From: Psococerastis gibbosa
Lineage: Eukaryota; Arthropoda; Insecta; Psocodea; Psocidae
Length of the DNA stretch: 64,000 nucleotides
Direction of reading: 5' to 3'
NCBI GenBank assembly: GCA_963971405.1
Contig: OZ020488.1
Location: 11,101,261 to 11,165,260 of the forward strand
Below, one piece after another: positions 32,339 to 44,239 of the stretch; the stretch's first letter is position 1, and each line of letters opens with the position of its first letter. The translations under genes were made by a program, and so were the position numbers. The notes below the pieces were generated by a model that had not been told where the DNA came from, did not search any database, and saw nothing but the letters and a program-made list of their open reading frames with translations.

Positions 32339-33798
32339 ACCCTTTGGAACAAAGTAACGCTTGTACATGCCTCCTGAACGCTCCCTACGCTGCGCAGCCC
32401 CAGGACTGCGAAAAGTCTGACACACGCATATCCCTTGCTTATCACACGGGTGTAGCCAGACAGGTGCAGGAGCCCCCCCCCCCCCCCCCTCTAAAGATTG
32501 CACGAGTTAATACTAGACAGAATTTGGTTTACTTTGATGAATTTACACAACATAAAAAAGTGCGGGGAATTCAAACTAAATAAAATAACGAAAATGTTTA
32601 TGTTAAAAATTAAAAAAAAAAAAAAAAAAACTGAAAACCAATCGAACTTTGGACCCCCCTATGACAGCAGGAATAGCATTATCCGAAATTTCAGTAGAAA
32701 TATGTAAATATAATTATATATTATGATGAAGTGGATTTTATGTGTCTAAACCCTATCCAGGAGCATAATACTTTTAGCCAAAAAAAAACAACAAGTAAAC
32801 AGGCTATTCGTACAGGCTCTCCGTCACGGTTCACGTACAAGCCCAAGACTTGTTTTTTCACGAGTTAAGAGTAGACACAAAGAACAGACATTCCCCGCAA
32901 TTAGTCACCGCATTAAAATTTTAATTACAATTACAATTAACAATAAAATAGCTTACCGGTGAAGTACAATGTTTTTTATTCGCGAAACTTTCAGCACGAT
33001 GAAGCAACAACGCACTTAAAATTAGTACTGTAAATAATTTATACGCAAAAACATTGATACCCTGCATCAAATTAAGAAGATGGGCTCGCTGTTTATCTGC
33101 AGCACTGTGGACTCTGACCTTTTTGGAGTTTGAGCCCCCAACGGCATCACTTATTGCCGGGAGCATAGGTCACTACAGCAATGAGTCATCGTCAACTGAA
33201 AGAAACTGAAGAAATCAAGAAACCCCTTGTAGAACCCACTTGAGTGGTTCTACATACCTGCATGTGGTAATTTACTAAGCTTAGCATGGAACTCAGAGAA
33301 GCGTGTTTTCCTCGAATATTTTGGGGGCGCCGTGGAGGACATTTTCAGTTGTTAGCATTGTAAACACATAGACCTACCCTATAGAATAGGAGATGTTCAT
33401 GGTTATGACCCCCCCCCCCCTAAATGAGTAAATTCATAAGATATTAAAAAAAAAATAGAATGAAACTCAACTTTTCATCAAACAAAAAATTACCTTCTTC
33501 AAACTTACATGCCCCCCTTGTCTGACGCAGAAAGGAAAATCTAACACTAAATTAAGGAAGGAATTACTTAACAGAACGAACAGGAAACGACTGCTATTGA
33601 CGTCAATAAGTTATAGGCCTACTACAAATCCAGAAGAAAATATTATCATATTGGTAAATCCTTGAAGTATTATAAAACCATTATTAAGCCCTATTAGGCT
33701 TAGCTTAGAGACAAAAATTCTAAATAACTAACTAAATGCTTGTACATTGTGGGATGTAATATTTTAATTAATTTTCTTTGATAATAAATTTTATTTGT

Positions 33799-34111
33799 TA
33801 AACAAAAAATAACAAAAACTTAGAGTTTTAGAAAAACTTGTTATAACAACCCGAATTAGTAAAACCCAAATAATCGTTAAGAAATTAACTTTGTCTAAGA
33901 AACCCACTTGTGTTAGTATAAAACCCTGAGCGCTTTCGGCAAGAACTGCCATCTACAGAGGGAAACCCACTAGCACAGTTACACCTTATCTGCGATTTGA
34001 GACTTGCTCAACTCGAGGAGAAGATGCAAATCGATTATTTGGGTTTTACTAATTCGGGTTGTTATAACAAGTTTTTCTAAAACTCTAAGTTTTTGTTATT
34101 TTTTGTTTATT
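33799..34111. repeat. 313-bp palindromic element
   Basis: Left arm AAAAACTTAGAGTTTTAGAA ... CGAATTAGTAAAACCCAAAT and right arm its reverse, about 80 bp each, nearly perfect. The middle holds AAGAACTGCCATCTACAG. Probably a MITE; the target duplication is unclear because the flanks are AT-rich. Confidence 0.7.
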
Positions 34112-35214
34112 AAAATGAAATACCACGAAGTCACGAGTAATCTAATTATTTAAATTTTATTTGTATTATTTCTAGCAGTCAATGCGACGATTCCACTGAT
34201 TCCAGTGATACTACCAACTCAAACATGATTTCTTTGTGACAAATCGCCTTTTGCATACATGTACCTACCTGTACCATTGCCACCCCCCCCCCCCCCCATC
34301 CTTGCACAATATTGAAATAAAGCCCCTGCCGAAGGGCCAAAAATTACCCTAGTCCGAAAATAAAAACAATTTTTCCCCATAATTTATTCCCCCTATTCAC
34401 GACCTATCCAATCCACAGAGACAAGCTAACAAATGGATTGTCGTATAATGCTAGCAAGCTTTCTTTTTACGACGAGCATGCCAAGGTCCCTAAACGGTTT
34501 GGATTGATTCACTTAACTGTACCGGCATCAGTGAATGGAGGTATTTAAGTGAGTTTTGCATAGGCTAAAAATGTTGGTTATGACATTTCAGAATGTGAAG
34601 TTTGAAATTTCAGATTTCGACTTTTAGGTGGACTGTCAGAGATGGAACGATGAAAATAATATACAGGTTCTTGTCTTACCTTGCCTGTTTTGTGCCTCTA
34701 AACAGTCTAAACCGATACCAGTCTGCCTGGCTTACTACATTACGCCGCTTAGAAACCAGCCAAAAACGCACAATATCAACTGAGGATCCAGGGAACACTG
34801 GTTATCACACACCACACACTCAGCCGCGTCACAAGGTAAACCGCACAACAATAAATAATTATTGCTAATGCACTAAAAGTCTAAAACCCAACTTAGCTTC
34901 CAGCTGTGGAACATACGACTGTACATAGGACTTTGTTTTCACGGTGACGCAAGTACAATGTAGTTTGTCCAGTCGAAGGGCCGAACAAGATGGCCCTGAA
35001 CGACGGACCGGAGGCCCCGACCAGCCTTGGCTTATTAATTAGGCCATCAAAACAACAACAACGTAAGCGACACAATTTGAAATGCAAATACGAGCATTTT
35101 GTACTCACGGTCACACGTGCTATTGATAGGGATGCCCGGGAACGGGAATGAACTGCACTGTTCCCGACCTGTTCCTGTGCAACGCCGAAATTCATCGGCT
35201 CTACGTACAATGCC

Positions 35215-35470
35215 CTCAGCGTCATTGACGATCTTAGAGCAAAAAGGCGACAATGGATAGGACATGTGCACCGGATGCCGGACAACAGACCCCCAAAGGC
35301 CTTGTGGGAAGACCAAGGGGAAGACCTAGGCGAAGATGGTCGGACCAGTTCCAGGAGGACCTCCTTCGAGTTGGCGTCGAGGCAGCAGTTTGGACAGCGG
35401 CTGCTCAGGATCGACAAAGATAGAGGGAAGTTGTCAGAGCGGCCAAAAGTCCCCCTGTGCTGATCGCGCC
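35215..35470 (+). mobile_element. RTE-like LINE C-terminal remnant
   Basis: Plus strand reads RRQWIGHVHRMPDNRPPKAL, then in a shifted frame GRPRGRPRRRWSDQFQEDLL and VVRAAKSPP. The pattern GH..RM.D.R..K...W..P.G.R.R.R..D....DL is the classic end of RTE/BovB-like LINE proteins. One frame shift is seen. Everything upstream (RT, endonuclease) is missing. Confidence 0.75.
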
Positions 35471-35588
35471 TCATTAAGAGAGAGAGAGAGTTCCCGACCT
35501 TTGTTCTGACGGGACGCGGGAATGGTAGGGGACGGGTCCTGAATTGAGGGACTCTATACTGCCCCCCCCCCCCCCCAAGGACCATCTG

Positions 35589-35757
35589 CAGTCTGATCGA
35601 GGCGATTATAATACCGGGGTTAAATAAATACCCTAGGATAATAACTGTAAACAAACAAATTTTGAATAGCACTTCCCATTATAAAATTATCTTGTTTACA
35701 TTTTTAATACCAGGGGATTAAATAAATACCAGTATTATAATCGCCTCGATTAGGCTG
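35589..35757. mobile_element. Palindromic CAG/CTG MITE, copy 4
   Basis: Starts CAGTCTGATCGAGGCGATTA, ends CGCCTCGATTAGGCTG. Preceded by CTG and followed by CAG, so the 3-bp flanks are not a direct duplication in this copy. Confidence 0.75.
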
Positions 35758-35814
35758 CAGATGCCTACATTATAAGGACTATGACATAATTCTGCTCTGG
35801 TTGAGTCAGTGGGC

Positions 35815-35955
35815 CTACTATGGCGATTAGTATTAACTTGTTCCCGGGGTAACAAAATAATGTAAACAAGACAATTTTAAGAAGGAAAGTGCTATTCAAA
35901 ATTGGTTTGTTTACATTTTTAACACCAAGAATAAGTTAATAATAAACGGGATAGT
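35815..35955. mobile_element. Palindromic MITE, CTATGGCGATTA subfamily
   Basis: CCTACTATGGCGATTAGTAT left end, shared core ATGTAAACAAGA and GGAAAGTGCTATTCAAAATT, right end ATAGTATGCCC. Same subfamily as 62546-62665. Relates to the CAG/CTG family by its core. Confidence 0.6.
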
Positions 35956-36208
35956 ATGCCCGCTGATAGGATAAATAATTAATAATAATAATAATATTAC
36001 CCGACCACGATAGGATGACATTTGGAGCACATAAATATCGAATAAACTCGGTGTTCCGCTTATGCAAGTTTTTAAACAAACAAACAAACAAACAAACTAA
36101 GTGCCATCATATCGTGGTGGGGGTACTAAATTTATTAATAACTAATTCGTGTATTTTTCATAAAATGTATTTTACACGACTAATAATATACTGGCCAATT
36201 GCAATAGT

Positions 36209-36420
36209 CGGTTACATACTGTACATCGTACATATTACCCCAACGTCCTGGACTAAGGTCTGATCCTAAGATGCATAGAATTTCAGTCGCTGGCTCTTCC
36301 TTATTGACAATCCCGGTCTTAAGCCTCTCTCACGGAACAGAGGTACAGTTGAGACTGGCTGGCTGTCCTCAGTCCAGGACGTTGGGGTAGTATGTACGAT
36401 ATACAGTATGTACCCGACTA
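36209..36420. repeat. Foldback with about 45-bp arms
   Basis: TTACATACTGTACATCGTAC and ACCCCAACGTCCTGGACT on the left are mirrored by AGTCCAGGACGTTGGGGT and GTATGTACGATATACAGTAT on the right. The loop is about 120 nt with no recognised content. Confidence 0.65.
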
Positions 36421-37254
36421 CTTGTGCACGGCGCATTGAAACTCGATCCGATCTTGCGAAGCGAAGCGCAGCTCTTGCAGTATTTTACTCCCGCCGTTGG
36501 CCTGTGCAAATGTTTATAATTTTTTTTGATAAACTGGGATAAACTCAGTTTACCGGCACAGTTTTCACGAGGAGGAAACTGTGCAAAATAACAGTATCCA
36601 AATATCTGAACTGAAGGCGTATGGCCTTAATTGATTAGTGCTTTATGGGTTTTCCAGGAGCCTAGAAGTTAGAACTGTGAGCCTGGATACAAGACTTCGG
36701 TTTGGTCCCACTTCGGCCATGACCGACAATCGGGCCCGCATCCATCACTAGTAAATAGAGAATAGTAAAAATGGTGAACAGAACAGGGATGTACCCAAAT
36801 GACGTCACAAATGTGGACTTTGAACATACCTTGCCCAATCAATTATATACACTTGGATGCACACGGCATTGCAGTAAAATGCCAATCCAGTAACTGTTTG
36901 AGGATGCAAACATTGCCAATGAAGTAGAGGGGCAAAATAAATAAGAGATAAGAGCTCTCTGAGTATAAGGTGATCATTTATGGAATTGTGCAACCCAGGA
37001 CATTTGTGGAATGAAATCCCGGGGTGTGGGGCATGAAATGGAGGGGGCCTGGGGGGGGGGGCAGGGGTACACCCCCGAGAAATTTTATAAATATTTAAGT
37101 CCAAATGGGCAGTCTTTAGCCAAGTTTTGCCTCCCTAAACTTGACTCTTCAACGTAAACTATACGTTTATATTGGCAAAGAGCAAAAAAACCAGGAGTTC
37201 CCAGGTAACTTATCCCCGAGGGTAGAATAGATCAAGGAATGGTGGAGCCAACGG

Positions 37255-37630
37255 CCTTTACATGTTGAATCCATAAGAGCAGGGCTTGTTTCAAACTGTG
37301 GCTAACTTGGTAGTGCGCACAGCGTGGGCAGGGGAACATGGTGAGACATGATAACACGCTGAGACTATACCAGTCAGTTTACGTGCGTGTCGAGTCCTGG
37401 TCACCTCCGATTTAATCGTGTGACTTTACCATGTTCCCCAAGTGGTTCGGAATCCACTATAATTAGAAGGACCACCCTGTCAGTCAACTCCCCTTCCCCC
37501 GAGGTGAAAGAGTCTACCCTAAGGGTGCCTCAAGTTAACAAACAGACTCACTCCCCCATCAGGCTGACAGGGTTGCTTAAAGCAGAAATGCTGAAAGCAG
37601 GCGTTGGAAACAACAACAACAACAACAACA
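37255..37630 (+). mobile_element. SINE-like family C, copy 4
   Basis: Runs from about TTGAATCCATAAGAGCAGGG to an (AAC)n tail of eight units (37607-37630). Inner marks: CAAGTGGTTCGGAATCCACT and GTGCCTCAAGTTAAC. The trinucleotide tail and shared body support LINE-type mobilisation. Confidence 0.7.
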
Positions 37631-38073
37631 GGAATGGGGGAGCTGGAAGGTAACCTTCAAAAGAGAGCTAAAGGGAAGATTTAAGAGACAATCGGCGGGG
37701 AAAAAGTCTTACAATGGTACAGAATCAAATTGATTATAAAATATCGAATTGAAAATGAAAAAATACTGTATAAAGCAGATCAGCAGAAAGTTCACAGTAT
37801 TATACCATAACCAAACGCACGGTAAGGTATAAAAGTCAAAATCTTTTGCTTGACAACGCGAAAGTGTTTGATATCAAAATCTGATAGTGAAACAATAGAT
37901 AGAGGCCTGTAATGTACCGGCTAATTGACTATCGAGCGGGACCGAAACGATTTGCGCAAACATATAGGCGGTTTGAACTAGTTGGACGCAGTGTTTGACT
38001 GCGTTCCATCGGGAGAACACCTCAATCAAGTTTTATCACAACTCACTCACTCATCAAATTCCCATAATCAAAG

Positions 38074-38502
38074 ATGGCGGCAGCTAAACAAGCAGACAGG
38101 GAATTTTGGCGGGAATTTATTGCATTATACCATGCTTTGCCTGAACTGTGGAAGATCAACAGTGATGAGTACAAGAATAGATTTAAAAAAGAGGCGGCAT
38201 ACGACAAACTGGTAGAAAAATATAGGGAAATTGATCCTAAAGCGGATAGAACAGCAGTGCGAACCAAGATTAATGTACTGCGAACGTCGTATCGACGCGA
38301 ACTAAAGAAGTTAAAGGAGAGTATAATATTTTTATCCAGGGGCGAGGAAGGTGAAATGTATATGCCGACATTGTGGCATTTTCATGACATGGACTTTTTG
38401 CGAGAGCAAGAGAGTGATTTTCAAGAAATTAGCGGAAATGCTGCTTTGGTGGCGGACGTTGCAGTTTACGAGGGAATTGACGAAACTAGTACAAACAACA
38501 TG
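38074..38502 (+). CDS. MADF first exon 1a of the MADF-BESS gene
   Basis: 143 codons from ATG (context AATCAAAG ATG GCGG) to a GTAAGC donor, phase 0. A MADF DNA-binding domain lies at about residues 9-110: [18 protein letters not shown], then [36 protein letters not shown] and [10 protein letters not shown]. If unspliced, the frame stops five codons on (38515-38517). It can join the exon at 42320 in frame. About half of the domain residues match exon 1b. Confidence 0.82.
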
Positions 38503-41500
38503 GTAAGCATTATCTGAGTATCTATAACTATCTTATGTATTTATAAGGATTTTACAATTTTGGCAGTGCATTATTGTTTGTACTGCCGGTAATTTCCTAC
38601 GTCCCCAGCAGCTGAGCAGCAGCAGCAACCAAAAACATTCTATAAATAGCAGAAACAATTTGGATCGAATCCGAATCTGTTGTCATTAGCTTAGAATTGA
38701 TCACAACCATGTTTACTTAATGTACCAAATAGCCATCCCCCATCATTAAGGGGGGGGGGGGGGGCTTGAACAATATTGAAAGGCCCAAATTAGACTCATC
38801 CGAACATAAAGGCATTTTTTTTTTTCATTCATTCCCCCTATTCACAACCTGTCTAATCCACAGAGACAAGCTTACAGCTAAGTTAAGCTTGGAATTCATA
38901 AGACGAGGCATGGTTGGCACGCAAATGGAATTCTTCTATTAATTCGCCGCGTCGTCATTATACACGTATAAGCTGAGTGTCAATATATTGAGAAGAACCT
39001 TGTTTCTAGTAATTTTTCATTAAAATTGAGCCTTTCATATTTTTTACGCCCTGACCCAGCCTAGTGGGTTTTGTTTAAAATAAAAAGTACTACAATAAAT
39101 GTGAATTTAAAAGAAATCTGATTTCATTCAATTCTGTCGAGTTATAGACAGACAGACATTTCGTAAAAAACACTTTTGAGGGTTCCTGGGACCTCAGAAA
39201 CGTACAAATTCACTATAATCTCGAAATCAATAATTTCGACCATCACAAAGTTTTCCTTATACTGACGTATAAATAGGAAAGCAAAAAAATAGCAACTCTA
39301 CGAAATGGGATTTGCAATCCAAGTTACTGGCACTCGCACAGTATGCAGGCGGTTTTATAAGACATTAAAATCATTTTTTTTTTTAATTAAAATTAAATCC
39401 GGAGAACAATTTTTATGGCATGATGTACCCTTTCCCAAAGCACGGATTTCAAGCCAGATGATCGGAGCCGTCCTAAGTAATAAAATTGCTTGGAATTTTT
39501 GACCTAGAACATATGAAAGTACCTGACCACGTTACGAAGACATTACGTAAGTCTAGTTTATTTTAATTCTCTCCCACTTTAACATTAAATATTGCATAAT
39601 ACACAATTCATTGTCTTTATAAATATGCAATTATACTACATATGTAATGATTCTTATCCTAACTATGACGAATATGTCATTTCTACATCACAAGAAGTAA
39701 AAGGCTAAAGCAAACCATAGACGTGCAATATTATTGCGCAATACCCCAGGTTGTACAATAAAATTGATCGTGTGTAGACGATATTGAAAGGTTGCACAAT
39801 ATATTGTGCGATTGACAAAGAGTTGAAAATATATTGTACAACCTGGGAAATATTGCGTCATCTGTATGTAGTATTGCGCAATATCCCGTCAGTTGGTCTC
39901 GAGTAGCGGTCGCGTCAACAAGTCCTCGCAACTACGCCTCATCATGGGTGAAAAGAAAGCGGAAAAACAATTTGTTGTTGAGTTTATAGAAGTATACCGT
40001 GGTCTTCCGGCTCTGTGGGATGTCAAGTCCAAAGACTATAGTAATCGGGCCAAAAAGGGGGAGCAGTATGACGTGCTAATAGAAAAATACCGCGAAAAAT
40101 ACCCGGAAGCCGAGAAACAGGATGTGGTTAAGAAAATAAATTCGTTGCGTACTAACTTCCGGAAAGAATTGAAAAGGATTCGCGATGCAGAAAGGAGTGG
40201 TGCAGGTGCAGACGATGTTGCACCTTCGTTGTGGTATTTTGAGGAACTGAGATTCCTTCAAACTCAAGAAACACCTAGTGCGTCAATAAACACGATGGAC
40301 ATATCTGAGGATACTACTGATGCGGTTGACAACAACGAGGATCGTGGTGATGCAAATGAAACAAACGTCCACAAAGTGAGTTCTCCATTTTATTAATTTT
40401 CTCTAGAAGTATATCCTACAAAAATAAATATTTTTGCTTTCCAATTTATACGTAGTATAAGGAAAGCTTTGTGATGTTCGAAATTTCCGATTCCGACATT
40501 TCAACGGAATTACACGTTTTGAGGTCCCAGGAACCCAAAAAAGTGGTTTTTACGAAATGTCTGTCTGTGTGTATGTCTGTCTGTTCATCTATTTCCGGGC
40601 AAACTGCTCCGCCGATTTTGATGAAATTTTGCATGTAGGTTCAAAAAAATCATGCCTCGAGACCATTTTTTTTATTTTGGGCTAACTCAATTTGGGGGGG
40701 TTTTATCGTATTCTCAAAAAACACCCAAAAAAAAACTTCTAAAAACATTATTATTTCTCAAAAACGGCTCCAACGATTTCTTTTAAATGCACATATATTG
40801 TAGTCGTTATTAATGTTAACAAAATGCGGGGGATCGCTTGCCCCTTGATAGTTAGCTTCTGGGGGTAAAAAAATAAAAATACCTCAATTTTAATGAAAAA
40901 TGACAAAAATATAATTTTATTGCGAAATCTTTCTATCGATGATTTCTACCTTCAGGCATGTTATACGTGTTAAATTGAGTAACGAAACCGGACAGGTTGC
41001 TTTGCCAAATAACTATTTGGTTTGTGCAAAAAAAATGTTTTTGAAAAAATTAAAATTCACGCTCAAATGCATTGCGTGCCTTGTCATTATTGCTGTGTGG
41101 TTATGTAATGTAATGTCTGACCTATCTAGAATTTACCTCATCTCCAGTGACGTCAGGTAGACAACCCCCCCCCCCCCCAATGTCCGAAATATAACTATAG
41201 GAAAATTATTTACCATGAAAGGACTCATTTTCTCTATCTACTAATTGATAAATTGGAAAGCATGTTCGAGTAAACTCGGACCGGTTTTTTCATTATCATT
41301 ACATTTAACATAATATTGTCCCAGTCACAATTAAAGAACACAAAATTGTGCAGGTAGCATACAAAATTCCAATTAATTTTGTGTTCTTTAATTGTGACTG
41401 GGACAATAGTTATTTTACTGGTTTTTAGTAATCATTATTATTTTTAGGTATACTCTTTCTAATTGTTAGTTGAGCGTGTTGCCCCTAAAATTTTCCAATG

Positions 41501-42640
41501 CCATGAAACCTACGAATATCTTCGTAACGCGGTCGGGATATATACATGATGTGGGCGCCAGCGCAAGTTTGAAGTTCATTGAACGCGAGCCAAGCCGATG
41601 CAAAACACACATACTTAACTTATACCGGGAAGTTTTAGTTTAGTGCCTAGCTGTCAAGCTTTCAAACACCAGTCAAGCTAGTGAATACAGTTAATCCAAT
41701 ATGGAGTGAATCCAATATGGCCGCGCGCATTTTCTCTACTCCTCTGTTTAACTCATGCCCGCCCAAATATCTAATTATGAAAAAACATTACGCTATTAAT
41801 AAAAATGTAATATGGAAATTCATGTGTCTAAATCATTTTATAGAAAAAACACTCGTCATATAAAAAGAAACGAATCAAAACTTTTAACGCTGGATAAGAT
41901 AAACATGTTGTTGATAGTAGCATGTAATTCTAATGATAGCCAATAATCCATCGATCACAATAAATTGATTTAGTGGTACCACAAAAAAAAGAGTGCCATC
42001 GTTCATCAATTCCTCATTGATTCATAGCTAGTATTTTGCACCAAAGGAAAGAAGCGAAAATTAAAAAATAATCCCCGCTAGGCAAGACATTCCTCAAGCA
42101 AACTCAAGACAAAAATCGTATTTCTTGCCCTGTTTGCGCAATGACTATACCTATAGGTACACAATGTCAACGTTGAATGCGGAAAGCATCTATTTTCGGC
42201 TCTGAATGGAAAAGTACCCCTCCTATGCCAGGTCAGACAAGTTATTAGTTTCAGAAGGTTTGCTAACAACTGCTCAAGGCCAACTACACTACAAATAACA
42301 GCCACATTTGCAATTTCAGGTTGAGGAATGCCCACCGAAAAGGGAACCACCTCCGAGGCGAAAAACTGAGGCACAAGAATTAATAACGATGGCATGTAAA
42401 CGTCTGAAACAGCCAGAGAACGAGTACGACGCGATAGCCCAGGTGTGGGCGATGGAACTGCAGAAAATGGCGCCCCTGCAGCAACTATTCGCGAAGAAGG
42501 CCATCAACGACGTATTGTTTGAGGGCCAAATGGGGACGCTGCATAGGCATTCGGTGCAGCTCAACGCGCAAACTGAGTATTTGGTAAATTCTTGTGAAAT
42601 CCAATCCAGTAGTCCCGGGCCGTATATAAAACGAGAATGA
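38074..42640 (+). CDS. MADF-BESS protein with two alternative MADF first exons
   Basis: MADF domains (Myb/SANT-like) bind DNA and BESS motifs bind proteins; such genes form large arthropod families of transcription regulators. Here two MADF exons, 1a (38074-38502) and 1b (39944-40375), both end at phase 0 donors, and one 3' exon (42320-42640) starts in phase 0 after TTTGCAATTTCAG. Splicing gives 249 aa (1a) or 250 aa (1b). The shared exon encodes [12 protein letters not shown], a basic stretch, then the BESS helix pair [20 protein letters not shown] and [15 protein letters not shown]. No second BESS exon lies between 1a and 1b. Each first exon has its own upstream region, so separate promoters are likely. 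Alternatives: two genes of which one has lost its 3' exon. MADF-like domains also occur in Harbinger transposon accessory proteins, but nothing else of a transposon is seen here. Confidence 0.8.
39105..39275 (-). repeat. 850-bp dispersed repeat, fragment
   Basis: ACAGACAGACATTTCGTAAA followed by TTTGAGGGTTCCTGGGACCT and TTTCCTTATACTGACGTATAAA is the end portion of the repeat found complete at 40436-41287. Same orientation as the 45016 copy. Confidence 0.65.
39734..39857. promoter_or_regulatory. Imperfect palindrome upstream of MADF exon 1b
   Basis: TTGCGCAATACCCCAGGTTG with TACAATA (39734-39760) is mirrored by TATTGTACAACCTGGGAAAT with ATTGCG (39832-39857). Further TTGCGCAAT-type palindromes lie at about 39871-39880. 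It is within 90-200 bp of the exon 1b ATG, so it could be a promoter element or a small MITE remnant. Confidence 0.4.
39944..40375 (+). CDS. MADF first exon 1b of the MADF-BESS gene
   Basis: 144 codons to a GTGAGT donor, phase 0. MADF domain at about residues 7-108: [64 protein letters not shown]; acidic tail afterwards. I chose the ATG at 39944 (TCATCATGGG) since it aligns with the start of exon 1a; an ATG-less extension upstream reads in frame but lacks conservation signals. Right beyond the donor lies the 850-bp repeat. Confidence 0.82.
40436..41287 (+). repeat. 850-bp dispersed repeat, complete copy, plus orientation
   Basis: Begins TTGCTTTCCAATTTATACGT, includes the short (TGTC)n run, GATTTTGATGAAATTTTGCA and a 16-base C run near 41165, and ends TTGGAAAGCATGTTCGAGTA. 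The terminal CTTTCCAATT-like motif occurs inverted at both ends. The reverse copy at 45016-45868 is nearly full length. No protein is encoded; class unknown. Confidence 0.75.
41314..41408. repeat. Perfect 34-bp hairpin with 27-nt loop
   Basis: TATTGTCCCAGTCACAATTA and on to 41347 is exactly inverted at 41375-41408. No mismatch in 34 bp. It sits in the intron between MADF exon 1b and the BESS exon, close to the end of the 850-bp repeat. Could be a young foldback or tiny MITE; a small-RNA hairpin is possible but unsupported. Confidence 0.8.
42320..42640 (+). CDS. Shared BESS 3' exon of the MADF-BESS gene
   Basis: 321 nt, 106 codons plus TGA. Acceptor TTTGCAATTTCAG. Codes for a proline/arginine linker, then the BESS motif (about residues 42-77 of the exon). 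It ends [12 protein letters not shown] Harbinger MITE starts 43 bp after the stop. A longer open frame on the opposite strand is a shadow. Confidence 0.85.
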   Translation, partial: VEECPPKREPPPRRKTEAQELITMACKRLKQPENEYDAIAQVWAMELQKMAPLQQLFAKKAINDVLFEGQMGTLHRHSVQLNAQTEYLVNSCEIQSSSPGPYIKRE

Positions 42641-42683
42641 GCTATAGGTGTAGGAGAATACATGAATAAGGACGTGGTCATAA

Positions 42684-42900
42684 GGCGGCTAGACGTGGAT
42701 TTTGAATGTGAATGTGTCATGACGTGGTAGCAGACATCATTAATTAATAAGTCTCTACCATATTAGAACTTAATTTATAATAGATTAGTTAAGTATCTAC
42801 ATAATAATCTTCTGAATATAAGGCAGAGACTTATTAATGATGTCTGCTACCACGTCATGACACATGCACATTGAAAAACGACGTCGGTGGAATAGCCGCC
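42684..42900. mobile_element. PIF/Harbinger-type MITE, 217 bp, TAA duplication
   Basis: Starts GGCGGCTAGACGTGGATT and ends ACGTCGGTGGAATAGCCGCC, flanked by TAA at 42681-42683 and 42901-42903. Arms with TGACGTGGTAGCAGACATCA match the 56362 copy. Lies in or just after the 3' UTR of the MADF-BESS gene. Confidence 0.82.
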
Positions 42901-43943
42901 TAAGGCCGTAGAGCTGCCTGAGGGCCCACAATTTTTTTAAAAAAGTCAATGTATTATGTAATTTTTCAAAACTTTTCATAATACCTTGAAAAATGTGCTT
43001 TTCATAATATTGTAAAACTCAAATTTTTAAAACAGAAAGGTTTCCCGCCAAAACTATATATACTAAAAATAAGATGTATTTTGTATTTATTATTATTATT
43101 AGTTCTTAATTGCAATGTTAGTCCCCCTACTAAGTAAGACTATAAACATAGAGCCCATTGAGGGGGGAGGGGGTTGCATAGGGGCCCAGGGAAGGTTAAT
43201 CCGGCCTTGCATACAGGACATTTCTACACGCTCTACATATCGGAATGGGTAGGTCCGAAATGGCTCCCCCCTTTGATGAATATTTCTGGGTTCCCCCTTG
43301 GACTACAAAGCGTATAGGTACTACGGCTATTTCAGAAATCGGCCTTCGATGCTTGCCTTTATTAAAGACCCAAGCAGCTGCCTATGCTCACTAGCTGTTG
43401 AAATTGTAAAATAAAACTGTTTAAGTGGAAAATAAAATAATATTCTATACAATCAGCAGACTTGGTATGACTCATGTTTACTATTGTTCGGACCAACTTT
43501 AAATTACCGAACAACTCCATACATCTTACCACTAAAATTCCAAATTTATACTATTACCAACAGTCTGGCCATTACCAAAAAATAAAGAACCCTGACTCAG
43601 CCAAGATTCAGCCTACGACCATGAACTTGAGGGTTCAAGTATAACCTGACCTTTTTGTACACTAAAAGAGAACTAAGCATGATGGGGCAGTTTTAGTTTT
43701 ATTCGTAATGCCAATGCATCAACAAATTTTAAGGCAGCCATAGGTTTTGTGACACATTTTGAATACGACGTATAAAATAGGCAACATGGCATTGCCAAAA
43801 GTAACATTACAATATGAAGGCATAGATTTAAAAAAAAAATGTTGTAAACAAAGAATAGCCGAGTCAATTTAACAAAATTAATTATTCCTCGTTCTACAAT
43901 CGCAAAGACTTTCTTGGCCACCTCTTAGAAACGAAACTGAGAT

Positions 43944-44239
43944 CAGTGGCGGACACAGAGGGGTGAGTGGGGGGGGGGGGGGGGGTCACAACGAGCCCCT
44001 AGAAAAATTTGAAAAAGGCGGCAAAATGACAACTTACATTTTTTTTCTATTTTGAAACATGAAATGTTATTGCGAAACATCCTTTTGTACGTACCAACCA
44101 GTATTGTCCGTAAAAATGAAATCAGTTACTTAAATCAAAAATCAAATAGCGTATATTGTTTTTATTCTCAATTTATGCCTGCAGAGGCGGCATTTTCAGG
44201 GATGACCCTCCCCAAAATGAAAAGCTGCTTCCGCCACTG
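43944..44239. mobile_element. hAT MITE, 296 bp, perfect 8-bp duplication
   Basis: TIRs CAGTGGCGGA and TTCCGCCACTG; ACTGAGAT directly repeated at 43936-43943 and 44240-44247. A G run of about 17 lies near the left end. The open frame inside is chance. Confidence 0.9.

Larger units (their letters stand above)
30390..38073. other. Gene-free stretch upstream of CPT1 and of the MADF gene
   Basis: No exon of a known gene was recognised. It holds a (GA)n tract (31253-31274), a SINE A copy, a 300-bp tandem array, poly-C elements (32470, 33400, 34280), a 313-bp palindrome, an RTE-like LINE end, CAG/CTG MITEs, a foldback at 36209-36420, a (CAAA)n tract (about 36075-36098) and a SINE C copy. A CPT1 non-coding first exon could lie here or beyond. 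Confidence 0.55.

Noticed and set aside
34893-35672. 259-codon open frame on the minus strand
   Set aside because: It runs antisense through an RTE-like LINE end and a palindromic MITE; no domain and no family-like sequence. Its length comes from the GC-richer LINE piece.
39944-40375. MADF exons as parts of an autonomous Harbinger transposon
   Set aside because: No DDE transposase, no terminal repeats around the gene, and a host-like intron and BESS exon.
42316-42720. 134-codon antisense frame over the BESS exon
   Set aside because: Shadow of the BESS exon, extended into a MITE.
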